A stretch of DNA of 45,328 bases from Capnocytophaga sp. (GTDB taxonomy: Bacteria; Bacteroidota; Bacteroidia; Flavobacteriales; Flavobacteriaceae): positions 1 through 45,328 of the forward strand of contig NZ_JAUNKD010000022.1 of NCBI RefSeq assembly GCF_030532915.1, read 5' to 3'. Below the pieces are notes generated by a model that did not search any database, was not told the origin of the DNA, and saw nothing but the letters and a program-made list of their open reading frames with translations. Made by a program: the position numbers and the translations under genes. How positions within the stretch are numbered: the first letter of the stretch is position 1; each line of letters begins with the position of its first letter. Shown here in pieces: positions 26,475 to 34,042 of this stretch.

Positions 26475-26578
26475 AGAAAAATGCACACATTTATTCATAA
26501 AATACTAGCAACCCAAAAGGTTTTTTACCTGAAAAACAAAAAGGAGGTGGCGGTTTGCCCGTCTAACACTTTTTTTAT
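26475..26578 (+). repeat. Direct repeat, left copy, around the cassette
   Basis: 104 bp, identical to 27315-27418 except for two G/A differences (26546 and 26561), at a constant offset of 840 bases. It covers the start codon and first 32 codons of the second DUF2750-like gene. Confidence 0.95.
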
Positions 26579-26582
26579 ATAA
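26481..26582 (+). pseudogene. Truncated 5' fragment of the second DUF2750-like gene
   Basis: 33 codons (MHTFIHKILATQK...VAVCPSNTFFI) identical in protein sequence to the start of the gene at 27321, then a TAA immediately after the repeat ends. It looks like the left half of a gene split by insertion of the cassette, whose 5' end has been duplicated on the right. Confidence 0.9.
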
Positions 26583-26622
26583 AGAGAAATATAAAAAATC
26601 ATATCAAAACAATTATTTAACA

Positions 26623-27063
26623 ATGTATTTGCCTAAATATGCCCTAAGTGCCAGCGAAAAAATGATGACCTTTGAGTTCACAAGTGAAGGAACGAAAGGA
26701 GCTATTCGAAAATTGGTCAAATATCAAGAAACAAATCTAAAAGATTTATACAATTTAGCGTTTGGTGATAAAAATATTCAAACGGGTGATATTGATGATA
26801 CAGTTATTTCAAACAATGGTGATAGTGAAAAAGTTTTAGCAACTGTTGTGGCGACACTTTATGCCTTTACAGATAAATATCCGCACGTTTGGGTCTATGC
26901 AACAGGAAGTACCAAAGCAAGAACAAGGCTTTACCGAATGGGAATAACCAAGTTTTTAGATGATGTAAAAAACGATTTTGAAATTTATGGAGAATTAGAA
27001 AATGAATGGGATATTTTTAAAGTCGGGGTTGAATATGAAGGTTTTTTAGTGAAACGAAAATGA
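26623..27063 (+). CDS. DUF6934-like protein
   Basis: 146 residues (MYLPKYALSASEKMMTFEF...). The conserved run YNLAFGD, GDIDDTVISNNGDSEKVLATVVATLYAF, YPHVWVYATGSTKARTRLYRMGI and NYEGF-like VEYEGFLVKRK corresponds to what I know as the DUF6934 family, small Bacteroidetes proteins of unknown function usually paired with a short gene. No signal peptide or membrane helix is present. It overlaps the next, 57-codon gene by four bases (ATGA), so the two are translationally coupled. The tight pair between direct repeats suggests a mobile two-gene module, possibly toxin-antitoxin-like; that is inference. Confidence 0.75.
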   Translation: MYLPKYALSASEKMMTFEFTSEGTKGAIRKLVKYQETNLKDLYNLAFGDKNIQTGDIDDTVISNNGDSEKVLATVVATLYAFTDKYPHVWVYATGSTKARTRLYRMGITKFLDDVKNDFEIYGELENEWDIFKVGVEYEGFLVKRK

Positions 27064-27233
27064 ATATGATTATGAAAATTGAAAAAGAATTAAAACAACG
27101 AAAAATACCGATTGTTGCTATTAACAAATCGCTGAATACGTTAGATGAGAAAATTATATTCCCTGACAAACTGGATAAAGCCAACCAAATGTTGAAGCGT
27201 ATCGGCTTGCCAAAAGTTAAAACGGTAAAGTAG
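27060..27233 (+). CDS. Small 57-residue protein coupled to the DUF6934-like gene
   Basis: Starts at the ATG of an ATGA overlap with the preceding stop codon and encodes MNMIMKIEKELKQRKIPIVAINKSLNTLDEKIIFPDKLDKANQMLKRIGLPKVKTVK-type sequence: a basic, helical protein with no known motif (internal ATG codons at residues 3 and 5 are alternative starts). It is too short for many gene callers. The overlap and its position inside the same repeat-flanked cassette argue that it is real and works with the DUF6934-like protein. Confidence 0.7.
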   Translation: MNMIMKIEKELKQRKIPIVAINKSLNTLDEKIIFPDKLDKANQMLKRIGLPKVKTVK

Positions 27234-27314
27234 CTTTTTGCCATACAACACATTCACAATATGTTATTCTTTTTGCTGAATGACGTTTCGCAATTAAATA
27301 GCAAGTAATTTGAG

Positions 27315-27418
27315 AGAAAAATGCACACATTTATTCATAAAATACTAGCAACCCAAAAGGTTTTTTACCTGAAAAACAAAAAGGAAGTGGCGGTTTGCCC
27401 ATCTAACACTTTTTTTAT
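27315..27418 (+). repeat. Direct repeat, right copy, around the cassette
   Basis: Partner of 26475-26578. Recombination between the copies would remove exactly 840 bases, including both cassette genes, and leave one intact DUF2750-like gene. Confidence 0.95.
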
Positions 27419-27743
27419 TGAAGAAACGGGACAGCCCATTTCGGTTTTTCCGTTTTGGTCTGACAAAAAGACCGCCGAAAGCTGTATGAAAGAGGAGTGG
27501 CAACACTATGCAGTGGACGAAATCACGCTGACGGACTTTATGGAGTTCTGGTGCCTCGGAATGTATGAAGACGGCGTGGCGGCGGGTATTGATTTTGACG
27601 AAAATTTGTGCGGAGAAGAGCAAATCCCTACCGAGCTGTTGCTCAAAATTATTGACGAAGCCGAGAAATCAGACACCAAACTGATTTTTAAGAACTTCGT
27701 ATCGCTCAAACAGCTGAAAAATTATTTAGAAACGGACGAATAA
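27321..27743 (+). CDS. DUF2750-like protein, copy 2
   Basis: 140 residues, paralogous to the protein at 25937. The shared core is VAVCPSN, PFWSDKKTAESCMKEEW, ITLTDFMEFWCLGMYEDGVAAGIDFDENL and the C-terminal FKNFVSLKQLKNYLE. It lacks the first 17 or so residues of copy 1. Its first 98 bases lie in the right direct repeat, so its reading frame was restored after the cassette inserted, but its upstream region is now that of the cassette. Function unknown. folD follows 33 bases later. Confidence 0.72.
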   Translation: MHTFIHKILATQKVFYLKNKKEVAVCPSNTFFIEETGQPISVFPFWSDKKTAESCMKEEWQHYAVDEITLTDFMEFWCLGMYEDGVAAGIDFDENLCGEEQIPTELLLKIIDEAEKSDTKLIFKNFVSLKQLKNYLETDE

Positions 27744-27776
27744 TCCCACAAAACTGACAACAAAAAAATAAGAAAT

Positions 27777-28667
27777 ATGAGACTATTAGACGGAAAAAAA
27801 ACATCCGAGCAAATCAAACAAGAAATTGCCGAAGAAGTAAAACAAATTAAAGCCAAAAACGGAAAAGTACCTCACTTGGCAGCCGTTTTGGTGGGCAACG
27901 ACGGAGCCAGTTTAACCTACGTGGGCAGCAAGGTAAGAGCCTGTCAGCAAGTAGGTTTTGATTCCACCTTGGTAGAGCTTCCTGCTGACATCAGCGAGGC
28001 GGAACTGCTCAAAAAAATTGACGAACTCAACCACGATGAAGCCATCGACGGATACATCGTGCAGTTACCGCTCCCGAAACATATTGACAGTCAGAAGGTT
28101 TTATTAGCCGTTCACCCCGACAAAGACGTGGACGGGTTTCATCCTGCCAATTTCGGGAAAATAGCCCTTGATATGGAGGCTTTTATCCCCGCTACGCCCT
28201 TCGGAATTATGGAACTTTTAAAACGCCACAACGTCGAGACCAAAGGCAAGCACGTGGTGGTGGTGGGTCGCTCGCACATTGTGGGTCGCCCGATGAGTAT
28301 TTTGCTGAGCCAGAAAGGAAATCCGGGCAACGCTACCGTAACCCTTACGCATAGCTATACGCCTAATCTTAAAGAGATTACCTGTCAGGCTGACATTATC
28401 ATTATGGCGTTGGGAATTCCTGAATTTTTAAAAGCTGATATGGTTAAGGAAGGCGTAACGGTGGTTGATGTGGGCATTACGCGTCTAAGAGACGAAAATG
28501 CACCGAAAGGCTACCGAATTGTAGGTGATGTTGATTTTGAGCAGGTTAAAGAAAAAGCGGATTACATCACGCCCGTTCCCGGAGGTGTTGGCCCGATGAC
28601 TATTGCGATGCTCTTGAAAAACACGCTTTTAGCAAGAAAATGGAAAGCTGAAAAAGGAATCAATTAA
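27777..28667 (+). CDS. folD: Bifunctional methylenetetrahydrofolate dehydrogenase/cyclohydrolase
   Basis: 296 residues, the normal length. FolD oxidises 5,10-methylene-THF to methenyl-THF and hydrolyses it to 10-formyl-THF, feeding purine and formyl-Met synthesis. Visible features are [13 protein letters not shown] with the catalytic Lys, [12 protein letters not shown], the signature [11 protein letters not shown], the Rossmann [17 protein letters not shown], and the C-terminal [15 protein letters not shown]. It is a core gene placed inside the accessory region, 33 bases after copy 2 of the DUF2750-like gene, so cotranscription is possible. Confidence 0.98.
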   Translation: MRLLDGKKTSEQIKQEIAEEVKQIKAKNGKVPHLAAVLVGNDGASLTYVGSKVRACQQVGFDSTLVELPADISEAELLKKIDELNHDEAIDGYIVQLPLPKHIDSQKVLLAVHPDKDVDGFHPANFGKIALDMEAFIPATPFGIMELLKRHNVETKGKHVVVVGRSHIVGRPMSILLSQKGNPGNATVTLTHSYTPNLKEITCQADIIIMALGIPEFLKADMVKEGVTVVDVGITRLRDENAPKGYRIVGDVDFEQVKEKADYITPVPGGVGPMTIAMLLKNTLLARKWKAEKGIN

Positions 28668-28713
28668 TGATATGTGGCAACACATTTTGAAATAAAAAAA
28701 CGCCTCTTTTAAA

Positions 28714-28773
28714 GCAAAATTAATGGAAATCAATCGATTAATTTGAATTAATTATTGATTTCCATTGTTTTGC
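28714..28773. repeat. 60-bp nested inverted repeat downstream of folD
   Basis: The outer GCAAAA/TTTTGC, a perfect 13-bp AATGGAAATCAAT/ATTGATTTCCATT (28722-28734 and 28754-28766) and an inner ATTAATT/AATTAAT fold into one long hairpin. There is no T tract right after it on either strand. It may act as a terminator or RNA end for folD, or be a small REP-like element. Confidence 0.7.
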
Positions 28774-28818
28774 ACGATTTTCGGAGGGCATACACAATAA
28801 ATAAGAAAAAGAATAAAA

Positions 28819-29328
28819 ATGATATATAAATTTAGAGTTATACTTGATGTTAAGGAAGATGTTTTCCGCGACATTGCCATCGAAGGCGAAGCCACTTTGG
28901 AAGATTTTCACAACGTGATTGTGCAATCGTTCGGGTTTGAGGGTAGTGAAATGGCGTCGTTTTACCTCACTGATGACGATTGGAATCAGGGCGAGGAAAT
29001 TACGCTTTTTGACCTCTCGGAAAGCGGTGAAATTCGGTTGATGGAAGAGACTTCCATTGATTCGGTGGTAAGAGAAGAAGAACCTAAGTTGCTGTATGTG
29101 TACGACTTCTTCTCGATGTGGACGTTCTTCGTGGAGCTTGTGGAAATTGCCGATACGGAAGATACCACGGCGTATCCGTCTTTGCTTTTTGCACACGGTT
29201 CCATTCCTGCCGAAGCCCCCGAAAAATCGTTCATCGCCGATGATTTCAACGAATTTGAAGACGAATTCAATGATTTTGATATGGACGACGAAGATTACGA
29301 TAATTTCAGAGAAGAGGATTATTATTAA
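28819..29328 (+). CDS. Plasmid pRiA4b ORF-3-like protein (IS1096 TnpR-like family)
   Basis: 169 residues. The start MIYKFRVILDVKEDVFRDIAIEGEATLEDFHNVI and the central LYVYDFFSMWTFFVELVEI match the family named after pRiA4b ORF-3, also listed as IS1096 passenger TnpR-like, whose molecular role is not established. The C terminus is very acidic (about residues 135-169, rich in Asp, Glu, Phe and Tyr). No transposase or terminal inverted repeats are nearby, so it is a stand-alone gene here rather than part of an insertion sequence. Confidence 0.85.
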   Translation: MIYKFRVILDVKEDVFRDIAIEGEATLEDFHNVIVQSFGFEGSEMASFYLTDDDWNQGEEITLFDLSESGEIRLMEETSIDSVVREEEPKLLYVYDFFSMWTFFVELVEIADTEDTTAYPSLLFAHGSIPAEAPEKSFIADDFNEFEDEFNDFDMDDEDYDNFREEDYY

Positions 29329-29382
29329 TCGTTTTTTTGTGGGATTAGACTAAAAAACTCATTTTCCGTAAAAAAGAATCGT

Positions 29383-29390
29383 TATCTTTG
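29383..29390 (+). promoter_or_regulatory. -7 box for the orphan antitoxin gene
   Basis: TATCTTTG, exact TAnnTTTG, 15 bases before the ATG at 29406. A TTG in frame at 29388 lies inside this box and cannot be the start if the box is used. Confidence 0.55.
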
Positions 29391-29405
29391 CAAAAAAATA
29401 AAGTT

Positions 29406-29615
29406 ATGAATGCAATTCCTTTAAAGAGAAATTTAAGTTTCAGAGAATATCAATTAGCCGTTAAAGCATTGGAAGATATTGGTATTGAAGTAGCTGAACC
29501 TCAATCTGTTTCTGAAATAACGGAAGAAGACGTTCGTTGTATTGAATTGGCTCGGCAAGACATTAAAGAGAAAAAATTGAAAAATAACGAACAAGTTTTT
29601 CAGGAAGCAAAATAA
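29406..29615 (+). CDS. Small antitoxin-like protein, partner of a frameshifted toxin
   Basis: 69 residues from the ATG at 29406 (MNAIPLKRNLSFREYQLAVKALEDIGIEVAEPQ...). Like the protein at 16635 it has a short N-terminal segment with a YxxxVxxLxxxxI pattern and then an acidic helical tail (EEDVRCIELARQDIKEKKLKNNEQ). It lies 4 bases upstream of a broken RelE/ParE toxin gene, which is the main reason for calling it an antitoxin. A -7 box directly upstream suggests that it is still expressed. The family is not securely recognised. Confidence 0.65.
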   Translation: MNAIPLKRNLSFREYQLAVKALEDIGIEVAEPQSVSEITEEDVRCIELARQDIKEKKLKNNEQVFQEAK

Positions 29616-29619
29616 TATT

Positions 29620-29909
29620 ATGAAAGTTATTTGGTCAAATAGGGCTGAATTTGAGTTTAAGGAAACTCTCAAATATTGGGTAATTCTTAATAAATCAGCA
29701 ATTTATTATGAAAAAATATACAACGAAACTGAAAAACAATCCGAGAAGTAGAAGAAAATCCGTATTTTTTAGCTCAGTATATTGAAAAGTTGGATGCATA
29801 TCGAAAAATATTTTTTAAAGGTAAGTTTTCAATTTTTTATGAGATAAAAGACGATGAAATTTATATTTTACGATTCCGAAGTAACGTTCAAGAACCATTA
29901 CATTTATAA
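29620..29909 (+). pseudogene. Frameshifted RelE/ParE family toxin
   Basis: The first frame encodes MKVIWSNRAEFEFKETLKYW...YNETEKQSEK and stops at TAG after 43 codons. From the A run at 29732-29736 the next frame continues the family's C-terminal half without interruption: TIREVEENPYFLAQYIEKL, then FSIFYEIKDDEIYILRFR, ending at 29909. Adding one A to the run would restore a protein of about 96 residues. The toxin is therefore probably inactive, unless ribosomal slippage on the A run or a sequencing error is involved. nucleoid-protein gene ndpA-like follows after 6 bases. Confidence 0.88.
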
Positions 29910-29915
29910 TAAAAA

Positions 29916-30974
29916 ATGCTAAATCTTTACACCACACATATTGATAGTTTATCTATCCATCGTATTGGAAATCAGAGTAAAAGCGAGCCTTTGTTTTTGT
30001 CACAACAGCCTTATTCGCTCAACGACGAAATCGTAGGATTACTCAAAGAATATTTCTTTAAACCTTTCCGTGAGAAGGAAGAAAATTACTTCCGATTTTC
30101 ACACGATGCCGACGTGGAGTTTAACGAACTCTATCAGTTGGTTTCCGAAATTTTTGAGAATGAAAACAACATTCATTCCGTTTCCAAAAAAATAGCACAA
30201 CATCTTTATAATCAGTCCAATCACCCGCATATCAAAAGCGGAGAATTGTACGTTACGTTGTTGCACGACATCTATTTGGACAATGAAAAAGTTACCGCCG
30301 TGGGGATTTTCAAATCAGAAATGAAACACAGTTTTCTGCAATTTGAGGAAAACCAAAATCAGCTGGACATTATCATTCAAGAAGGCGTGAACATTCACAA
30401 ACTCGACAAGGGTTGTATCATCTTCAACGTCAATAAGGAAGACGGATACAAACTGCTTTCGGTGGACAGCAATCGATACGACACCAAATATTGGTTGGAG
30501 AATTTCTTGGGCGTAGATGCCTTAATCGACGAGAACTTTTACACTAAAAAATACCTGAAATTCAGTCAAGATTTTGCCAAAGACGTGATTCTTCCTGCCG
30601 AAGATAAAAAGCAAGAAGTGATGTTTATGAATCGGGCTATCAATTATTTTGCCAAGAACGATGAGTTCGAGGAAACGGCGTTTATGAACGAAGTAATTGA
30701 TAATCCGGAACTTATACCCGAATTTAAACATTACAAAGTAGAGAAAGGACCCAAATATCAAATCGAAGACGTTTCAAACTTCCAGATTGCCAACAAAGCG
30801 GTTTCGGACGCTCGTAAAAAAATCAAAAACGTGATTGATTTGGATACGAATATTCAAATCCGAATGGATTTCGTAAATCCGGAATCGGCTGAAAAGTTCA
30901 TCGAAAAAGGCTGGGACGAAGAAAAACAAATGTACTACTATTTGGTGTACTTCAATCGGGAACAGAAAAATTAA
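29916..30974 (+). CDS. Nucleoid-associated protein, NdpA/YejK family
   Basis: 352 residues. The start (LNLYTTHIDSLSIHRIGNQ) and the sequence around GELYVTLLHDIYLDNEKVTAVGIFKSE and DKGCIIFN are typical of Bacteroidetes members of the YejK/NdpA family, which bind the nucleoid by an incompletely understood mechanism. A C-terminal region (KVEKGPKYQIEDVSNFQIANKAV ... RMDFVNPESAEKFIEKGWDEEKQMYYYLVYFN) is also typical. It starts 6 bases after the broken toxin, so it may be read from the same promoter. A bidirectional terminator separates it from metK. Confidence 0.87.
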   Translation: MLNLYTTHIDSLSIHRIGNQSKSEPLFLSQQPYSLNDEIVGLLKEYFFKPFREKEENYFRFSHDADVEFNELYQLVSEIFENENNIHSVSKKIAQHLYNQSNHPHIKSGELYVTLLHDIYLDNEKVTAVGIFKSEMKHSFLQFEENQNQLDIIIQEGVNIHKLDKGCIIFNVNKEDGYKLLSVDSNRYDTKYWLENFLGVDALIDENFYTKKYLKFSQDFAKDVILPAEDKKQEVMFMNRAINYFAKNDEFEETAFMNEVIDNPELIPEFKHYKVEKGPKYQIEDVSNFQIANKAVSDARKKIKNVIDLDTNIQIRMDFVNPESAEKFIEKGWDEEKQMYYYLVYFNREQKN

Positions 30975-30988
30975 GTATTTGATTTTTA

Positions 30989-31028
30989 AATAAATATACC
31001 CCAATGAAATCATTGGGGTATATTTATT
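30989..31028. terminator. Bidirectional terminator between the NdpA-like gene and metK
   Basis: AATAAATATACCCCAATG (30989-31006) and CATTGGGGTATATTTATT (31011-31028) form an 18-bp perfect stem with an AAAT loop, 15 bases past each stop codon of the convergent genes. Confidence 0.88.
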
Positions 31029-31043
31029 ATAACACATTTGCAA

Positions 31044-32294
31044 TTATAAATTAAATGCTTTTTTTATGGTATCCACAAAATCTAATTTTTCCCACGTAAA
31101 TAACTCTACCTCAATGGTTTTTGTTTCATTGTAAGGCGAAGTAAAAACTTTGGTTACGGTTTGTGGCGTGCGTCCCATATGTCCGTAAGCGGCTGTTTCA
31201 CTGTAAATCGGGTTGCGAAGTTTAAGTCGCTGTTCGATGTCATACGGGCGTAATTTAAAAATTTCTTGAACTTTTTTGGCAATTTCGCCGTCGGTAAGGT
31301 TCACTTTTGACGTTCCGTATGTATTGACATACAGCCCCGTAGGTTCGGCAACCCCGATGGCATAACTCACTTGCACCAAAATTTCATCGGCAACTCCGGC
31401 GGCTACCATATTTTTGGCAACGTGTCGCATTGCGTACGCGGCACTTCTGTCCACCTTGCTGGGGTCTTTACCTGAAAAAGCGCCTCCACCGTGCGCTCCT
31501 TTTCCGCCGTAAGTGTCCACGATAATTTTTCTTCCCGTGAGCCCCGTATCGCCGTGTGGCCCGCCAATAACGAAAATTCCCGTCGGGTTGATGTGATAAA
31601 TAATGTTATCATCAAAGAAAGGAGCGTACTGCGGATATTTTTTAACAACCCTTGGAATTAAGATAGTTACAATATCGTGTTTGATTTTTTGTAACATTTT
31701 TTCTTCCGAATCGAAATCATCGTGCTGAGTTGAAATTACAATCGTATTGATGCGAATAGGTTTGTTATCATCGCTGTATTCCAACGTAACTTGACTTTTT
31801 GCGTCGGGGCGAAGGTAGGTAATTTCCTTATTTTCACGACGTAATTCGGCTAATTCTTTCAACAAAGCGTGCGACAGATCCAGTGCCAAAGGCATATAAT
31901 TTTCGGTTTCGTTTACCGCATAACCGAACATCATTCCTTGGTCGCCGGCACCTTGCTCTTCCGGATTGCCTCGTTCAACACCTTGGTTGATGTCGGGCGA
32001 CTGCTCGTGAATGGCTGAAAGGATTCCGCAAGAATTTGCTTCAAACATATATTCGCTTTTGGTGTAACCGATTTTACGAATTACGTTGCGTGCAATTTGC
32101 TGAACGTCAATGTACGTGTTTGATTTCACTTCGCCTGCCAAAACCACTTGCCCTGTGGTTACGAGCGTTTCACAAGCCACTTTTGAACTTGGGTCGAAGG
32201 CTAAGAAGTTGTCAATCAGTGCGTCACTGATTTGGTCGGCAATTTTGTCAGGATGCCCTTCTGATACGGATTCTGATGTAAATAAATATCCCAT
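31044..32294 (-). CDS. metK: S-adenosylmethionine synthetase
   Basis: 416 residues. MetK makes SAM from methionine and ATP as a homotetramer. Motifs include [18 protein letters not shown] (N-terminal ATP and Mg site), the loop [43 protein letters not shown], and a C-terminal AYGHMGR. It is a single minus-strand gene between a bidirectional terminator and a long leader containing a SAM-II riboswitch, so SAM should repress its own synthesis. Confidence 0.98.
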   Translation of the reverse strand: MGYLFTSESVSEGHPDKIADQISDALIDNFLAFDPSSKVACETLVTTGQVVLAGEVKSNTYIDVQQIARNVIRKIGYTKSEYMFEANSCGILSAIHEQSPDINQGVERGNPEEQGAGDQGMMFGYAVNETENYMPLALDLSHALLKELAELRRENKEITYLRPDAKSQVTLEYSDDNKPIRINTIVISTQHDDFDSEEKMLQKIKHDIVTILIPRVVKKYPQYAPFFDDNIIYHINPTGIFVIGGPHGDTGLTGRKIIVDTYGGKGAHGGGAFSGKDPSKVDRSAAYAMRHVAKNMVAAGVADEILVQVSYAIGVAEPTGLYVNTYGTSKVNLTDGEIAKKVQEIFKLRPYDIEQRLKLRNPIYSETAAYGHMGRTPQTVTKVFTSPYNETKTIEVELFTWEKLDFVDTIKKAFNL

Positions 32295-32380
32295 TTCTAT
32301 AAAATTATTTTTTAGAAAGGAAGATTTTGATGCTGTGTGCCATTAAAGTAAAAGCAGAAACATTATTAAAATAATGTAAA

Positions 32381-32447
32381 TCACTGTTTTAGCATTTTTT
32401 TGGAAGTTCCAAAAAGAGGTTGCAATCAGTCCAAATCTTTCCTCTTG
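32381..32447 (-). promoter_or_regulatory. SAM-II riboswitch upstream of metK
   Basis: On the minus strand: stem AAGAGG (32441-32446) with CCTCTT (32414-32419), enclosing GATTTGGACTGATTGCA; then a small hairpin TTTTTGG/CCAAAAA, then ATGCTAAAACAGTGA. The loop ACTG pairs with the downstream CAGT (32383-32386) to make the H-type pseudoknot. GATTTG, TGATTGCA and GCTAAAA correspond to the conserved SAM-II (SAM-alpha) core. It ends 86 bases before the metK ATG, and its promoter box is 15 bases upstream. Binding of SAM should lower metK expression. Confidence 0.9.
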
Positions 32448-32461
32448 TTAGTAATCGGCTG

Positions 32462-32469
32462 CAAAGGTA
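32462..32469 (-). promoter_or_regulatory. -7 box of the metK leader
   Basis: Minus-strand TACCTTTG, placed so that transcription would begin just before the riboswitch. A TTTG lies 24 bases further upstream, slightly longer than usual. Confidence 0.6.
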
Positions 32470-32509
32470 CGAAAACAACAAGAAATAGAAAAACAAAATC
32501 CTGAAAAAA

Positions 32510-33043
32510 TTATAACCCAATGATAATCCCTACGTTAGGTACAAATCCTGTTGAAAAAATACTTTTATCCTTGTTATACAGCACATTATATGAAAATCCT
32601 AATTGCAGATACGAGTTTCCGCCCAAATATTGCATATAACCGCCCCCCACATACAACGCATTTTCATTCACCTTAAACGTATTTCCGCTTCGCTTGTGCT
32701 TTTGCGATACGAAATAATGTTCAAATGAGGAACTTACATAAAAATTCCGTTGAATGTAATAGTTGATTGAAGGACCAAATCCGAAAAGGTTATTTCTGTA
32801 AAATTCAGTGTTTTGCAAGGTGTAATTCACACTCATAGCGGCTTCTAAATTTTCAGTAATTTTATAACCTACCCGTGGTGTTAGTAAAAAACCCCAACCG
32901 TAACTTCCTCCTGAAATACCGATATTTCCGCCAAACGTCCAACGATTCGGAACCGGCGCATTAGGTGCCAAAACGTTGCCTTGTTGAGCGAATGACCACG
33001 CACAAATTGAACATAAAATAAATGTTAAAAAAATCTTTTTCAT
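32510..33043 (-). CDS. Outer membrane beta-barrel-like protein
   Basis: 177 residues with a signal peptide (MKKIFLTFILCSICAWSFA, cleavage before QQGN). The mature part alternates short aromatic-ended strands (GGNIGISGG, WGFLLTPRVGYKI, EAAMSVNYTLQ, NYYIQRNFYVSSSFEHYFVS, LQLGFSYNVLY, VPNVGIIIGL) as in a small eight-stranded outer-membrane barrel. It ends in a hydrophobic residue, as such barrels do. The specific function is unknown. It has its own -7 box and is not linked to metK. Confidence 0.8.
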   Translation of the reverse strand: MKKIFLTFILCSICAWSFAQQGNVLAPNAPVPNRWTFGGNIGISGGSYGWGFLLTPRVGYKITENLEAAMSVNYTLQNTEFYRNNLFGFGPSINYYIQRNFYVSSSFEHYFVSQKHKRSGNTFKVNENALYVGGGYMQYLGGNSYLQLGFSYNVLYNKDKSIFSTGFVPNVGIIIGL

Positions 33044-33062
33044 AAACTACCAATTTTTAGGG

Positions 33063-33070
33063 CAAATGTA
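33063..33070 (-). promoter_or_regulatory. -7 box for the outer-membrane protein gene
   Basis: Minus-strand TACATTTG, matching TAnnTTTG, 20 bases upstream of the ATG. No -33 element at normal spacing. Confidence 0.4.
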
Positions 33071-33142
33071 ATAAAAAAAGGTAACACGGCGTTTTTTTAA
33101 TCCTTAACTAAATGTTAATTAACATTTTTTTTGGGCAAAATT

Positions 33143-33174
33143 TTTGTCTATTAAATTATATAAGCATAGCTTTG
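33143..33174 (+). promoter_or_regulatory. Promoter of the YkuD_2-type gene
   Basis: TTTG (33143-33146), a 20-base spacer and TAGCTTTG (33167-33174), a full Bacteroidetes-type promoter 44 bases before the ATG. Confidence 0.7.
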
Positions 33175-33218
33175 CAACTCATTTCGCATATTACCATTGA
33201 ATCCAAACTAATTGATTT

Positions 33219-33989
33219 ATGAACAAAGTATTTTTTCGCATTGCTTGTTTGTTTTTTTTGCTGATTTCAGCCCAACTATCAAAAGCAGAAAACGTTACTA
33301 CTGATGCTGCCAAAGATTCGGTACGCACAAAAGAGTATGTTTCATTGGCGTTAAAGAAAATGGAAACAAGCATCAGAGATGTTTACGATGAAATTGGGGG
33401 AGAAGAAAACAACTTAAATTTTGAGGCTTTCCGATATGCTTACATTGGGTATCAATCACTTCGCAAACAACAACGCTTGAATGAAAAAGAAATTTTTTCG
33501 ATTATCGATTTTTCAAAAGATTGCGATACAAAACGATTTTACACCATTGATTTAGAAAATAAACGAATCATTTATCACACCTATGTAGCGCACGGAAAGA
33601 AAAGTGGCGAGAAAACGGCAACTTCTTTTTCAAACGTTAAAGAATCAAACAAAAGCAGTCTTGGTTTTTACATCACAGGTGATACATATATGGGAAGTAA
33701 GGGATTCAGTTTGAGGCTTCACGGCGATGAAAAAGGATATAACAGCAATATGGCTGAACGCGGTGTGGTTATTCACACAGCCGACTATGCAAGTGAAGAT
33801 TACATAAAACGAAACGGGCGTATGGGGCGTAGTTTGGGTTGTCCGGTGCTTCCGAAAGATATTTACAAAGAAGTTATTCAAACAATTAAAGACAAAACAA
33901 TGATTTTTGCTTACTACAATCACCCTAAATATTTGAGTACTTCTAAATATCTGAATGTATTGAAATTAATCGAACTTTCGGTTTTCTAA
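33219..33989 (+). CDS. Secreted murein L,D-transpeptidase-like protein (YkuD_2)
   Basis: 256 residues with a signal peptide (MNKVFFRIACLFFLLISAQLSKA). The catalytic-type region reads YTIDLENKRIIYHTYVAHGKKSG, then FSLRLHGDE, VVIHTADYA and finally GRSLGCPVLP with the candidate nucleophile Cys near residue 207, preceded by the His in VIHTADYA. This is the YkuD_2 variant of the L,D-transpeptidase fold, common in Bacteroidetes. It should act on periplasmic peptidoglycan, but transpeptidase activity is inferred. It converges with another L,D-transpeptidase. Confidence 0.88.
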   Translation: MNKVFFRIACLFFLLISAQLSKAENVTTDAAKDSVRTKEYVSLALKKMETSIRDVYDEIGGEENNLNFEAFRYAYIGYQSLRKQQRLNEKEIFSIIDFSKDCDTKRFYTIDLENKRIIYHTYVAHGKKSGEKTATSFSNVKESNKSSLGFYITGDTYMGSKGFSLRLHGDEKGYNSNMAERGVVIHTADYASEDYIKRNGRMGRSLGCPVLPKDIYKEVIQTIKDKTMIFAYYNHPKYLSTSKYLNVLKLIELSVF

Positions 33990-34005
33990 ATGTTTCATAA
34001 ATTTG

Positions 34006-34040
34006 AAAAGCCTAAACACCAGTGGCGTTTAGGCTTTTTT
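34006..34040. terminator. Bidirectional terminator between two L,D-transpeptidase genes
   Basis: AAAAGCCTAAAC and CC (34006-34020) pair with GG and GTTTAGGCTTTT (34024-34038) across an AGT loop, with one A-C mismatch. A tracts and T tracts flank the stem, suiting the two convergent genes. Confidence 0.85.
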
Positions 34041-34042
34041 GT

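Noticed and set aside
28819-29328. Insertion sequence suggested by the IS1096 TnpR-like annotation
   Set aside because: No transposase, terminal inverted repeats or target duplication were seen around the gene.
29388-29405. TTG start for the orphan antitoxin
   Set aside because: The TTG lies inside the TATCTTTG promoter box; the ATG at 29406 is a better start.
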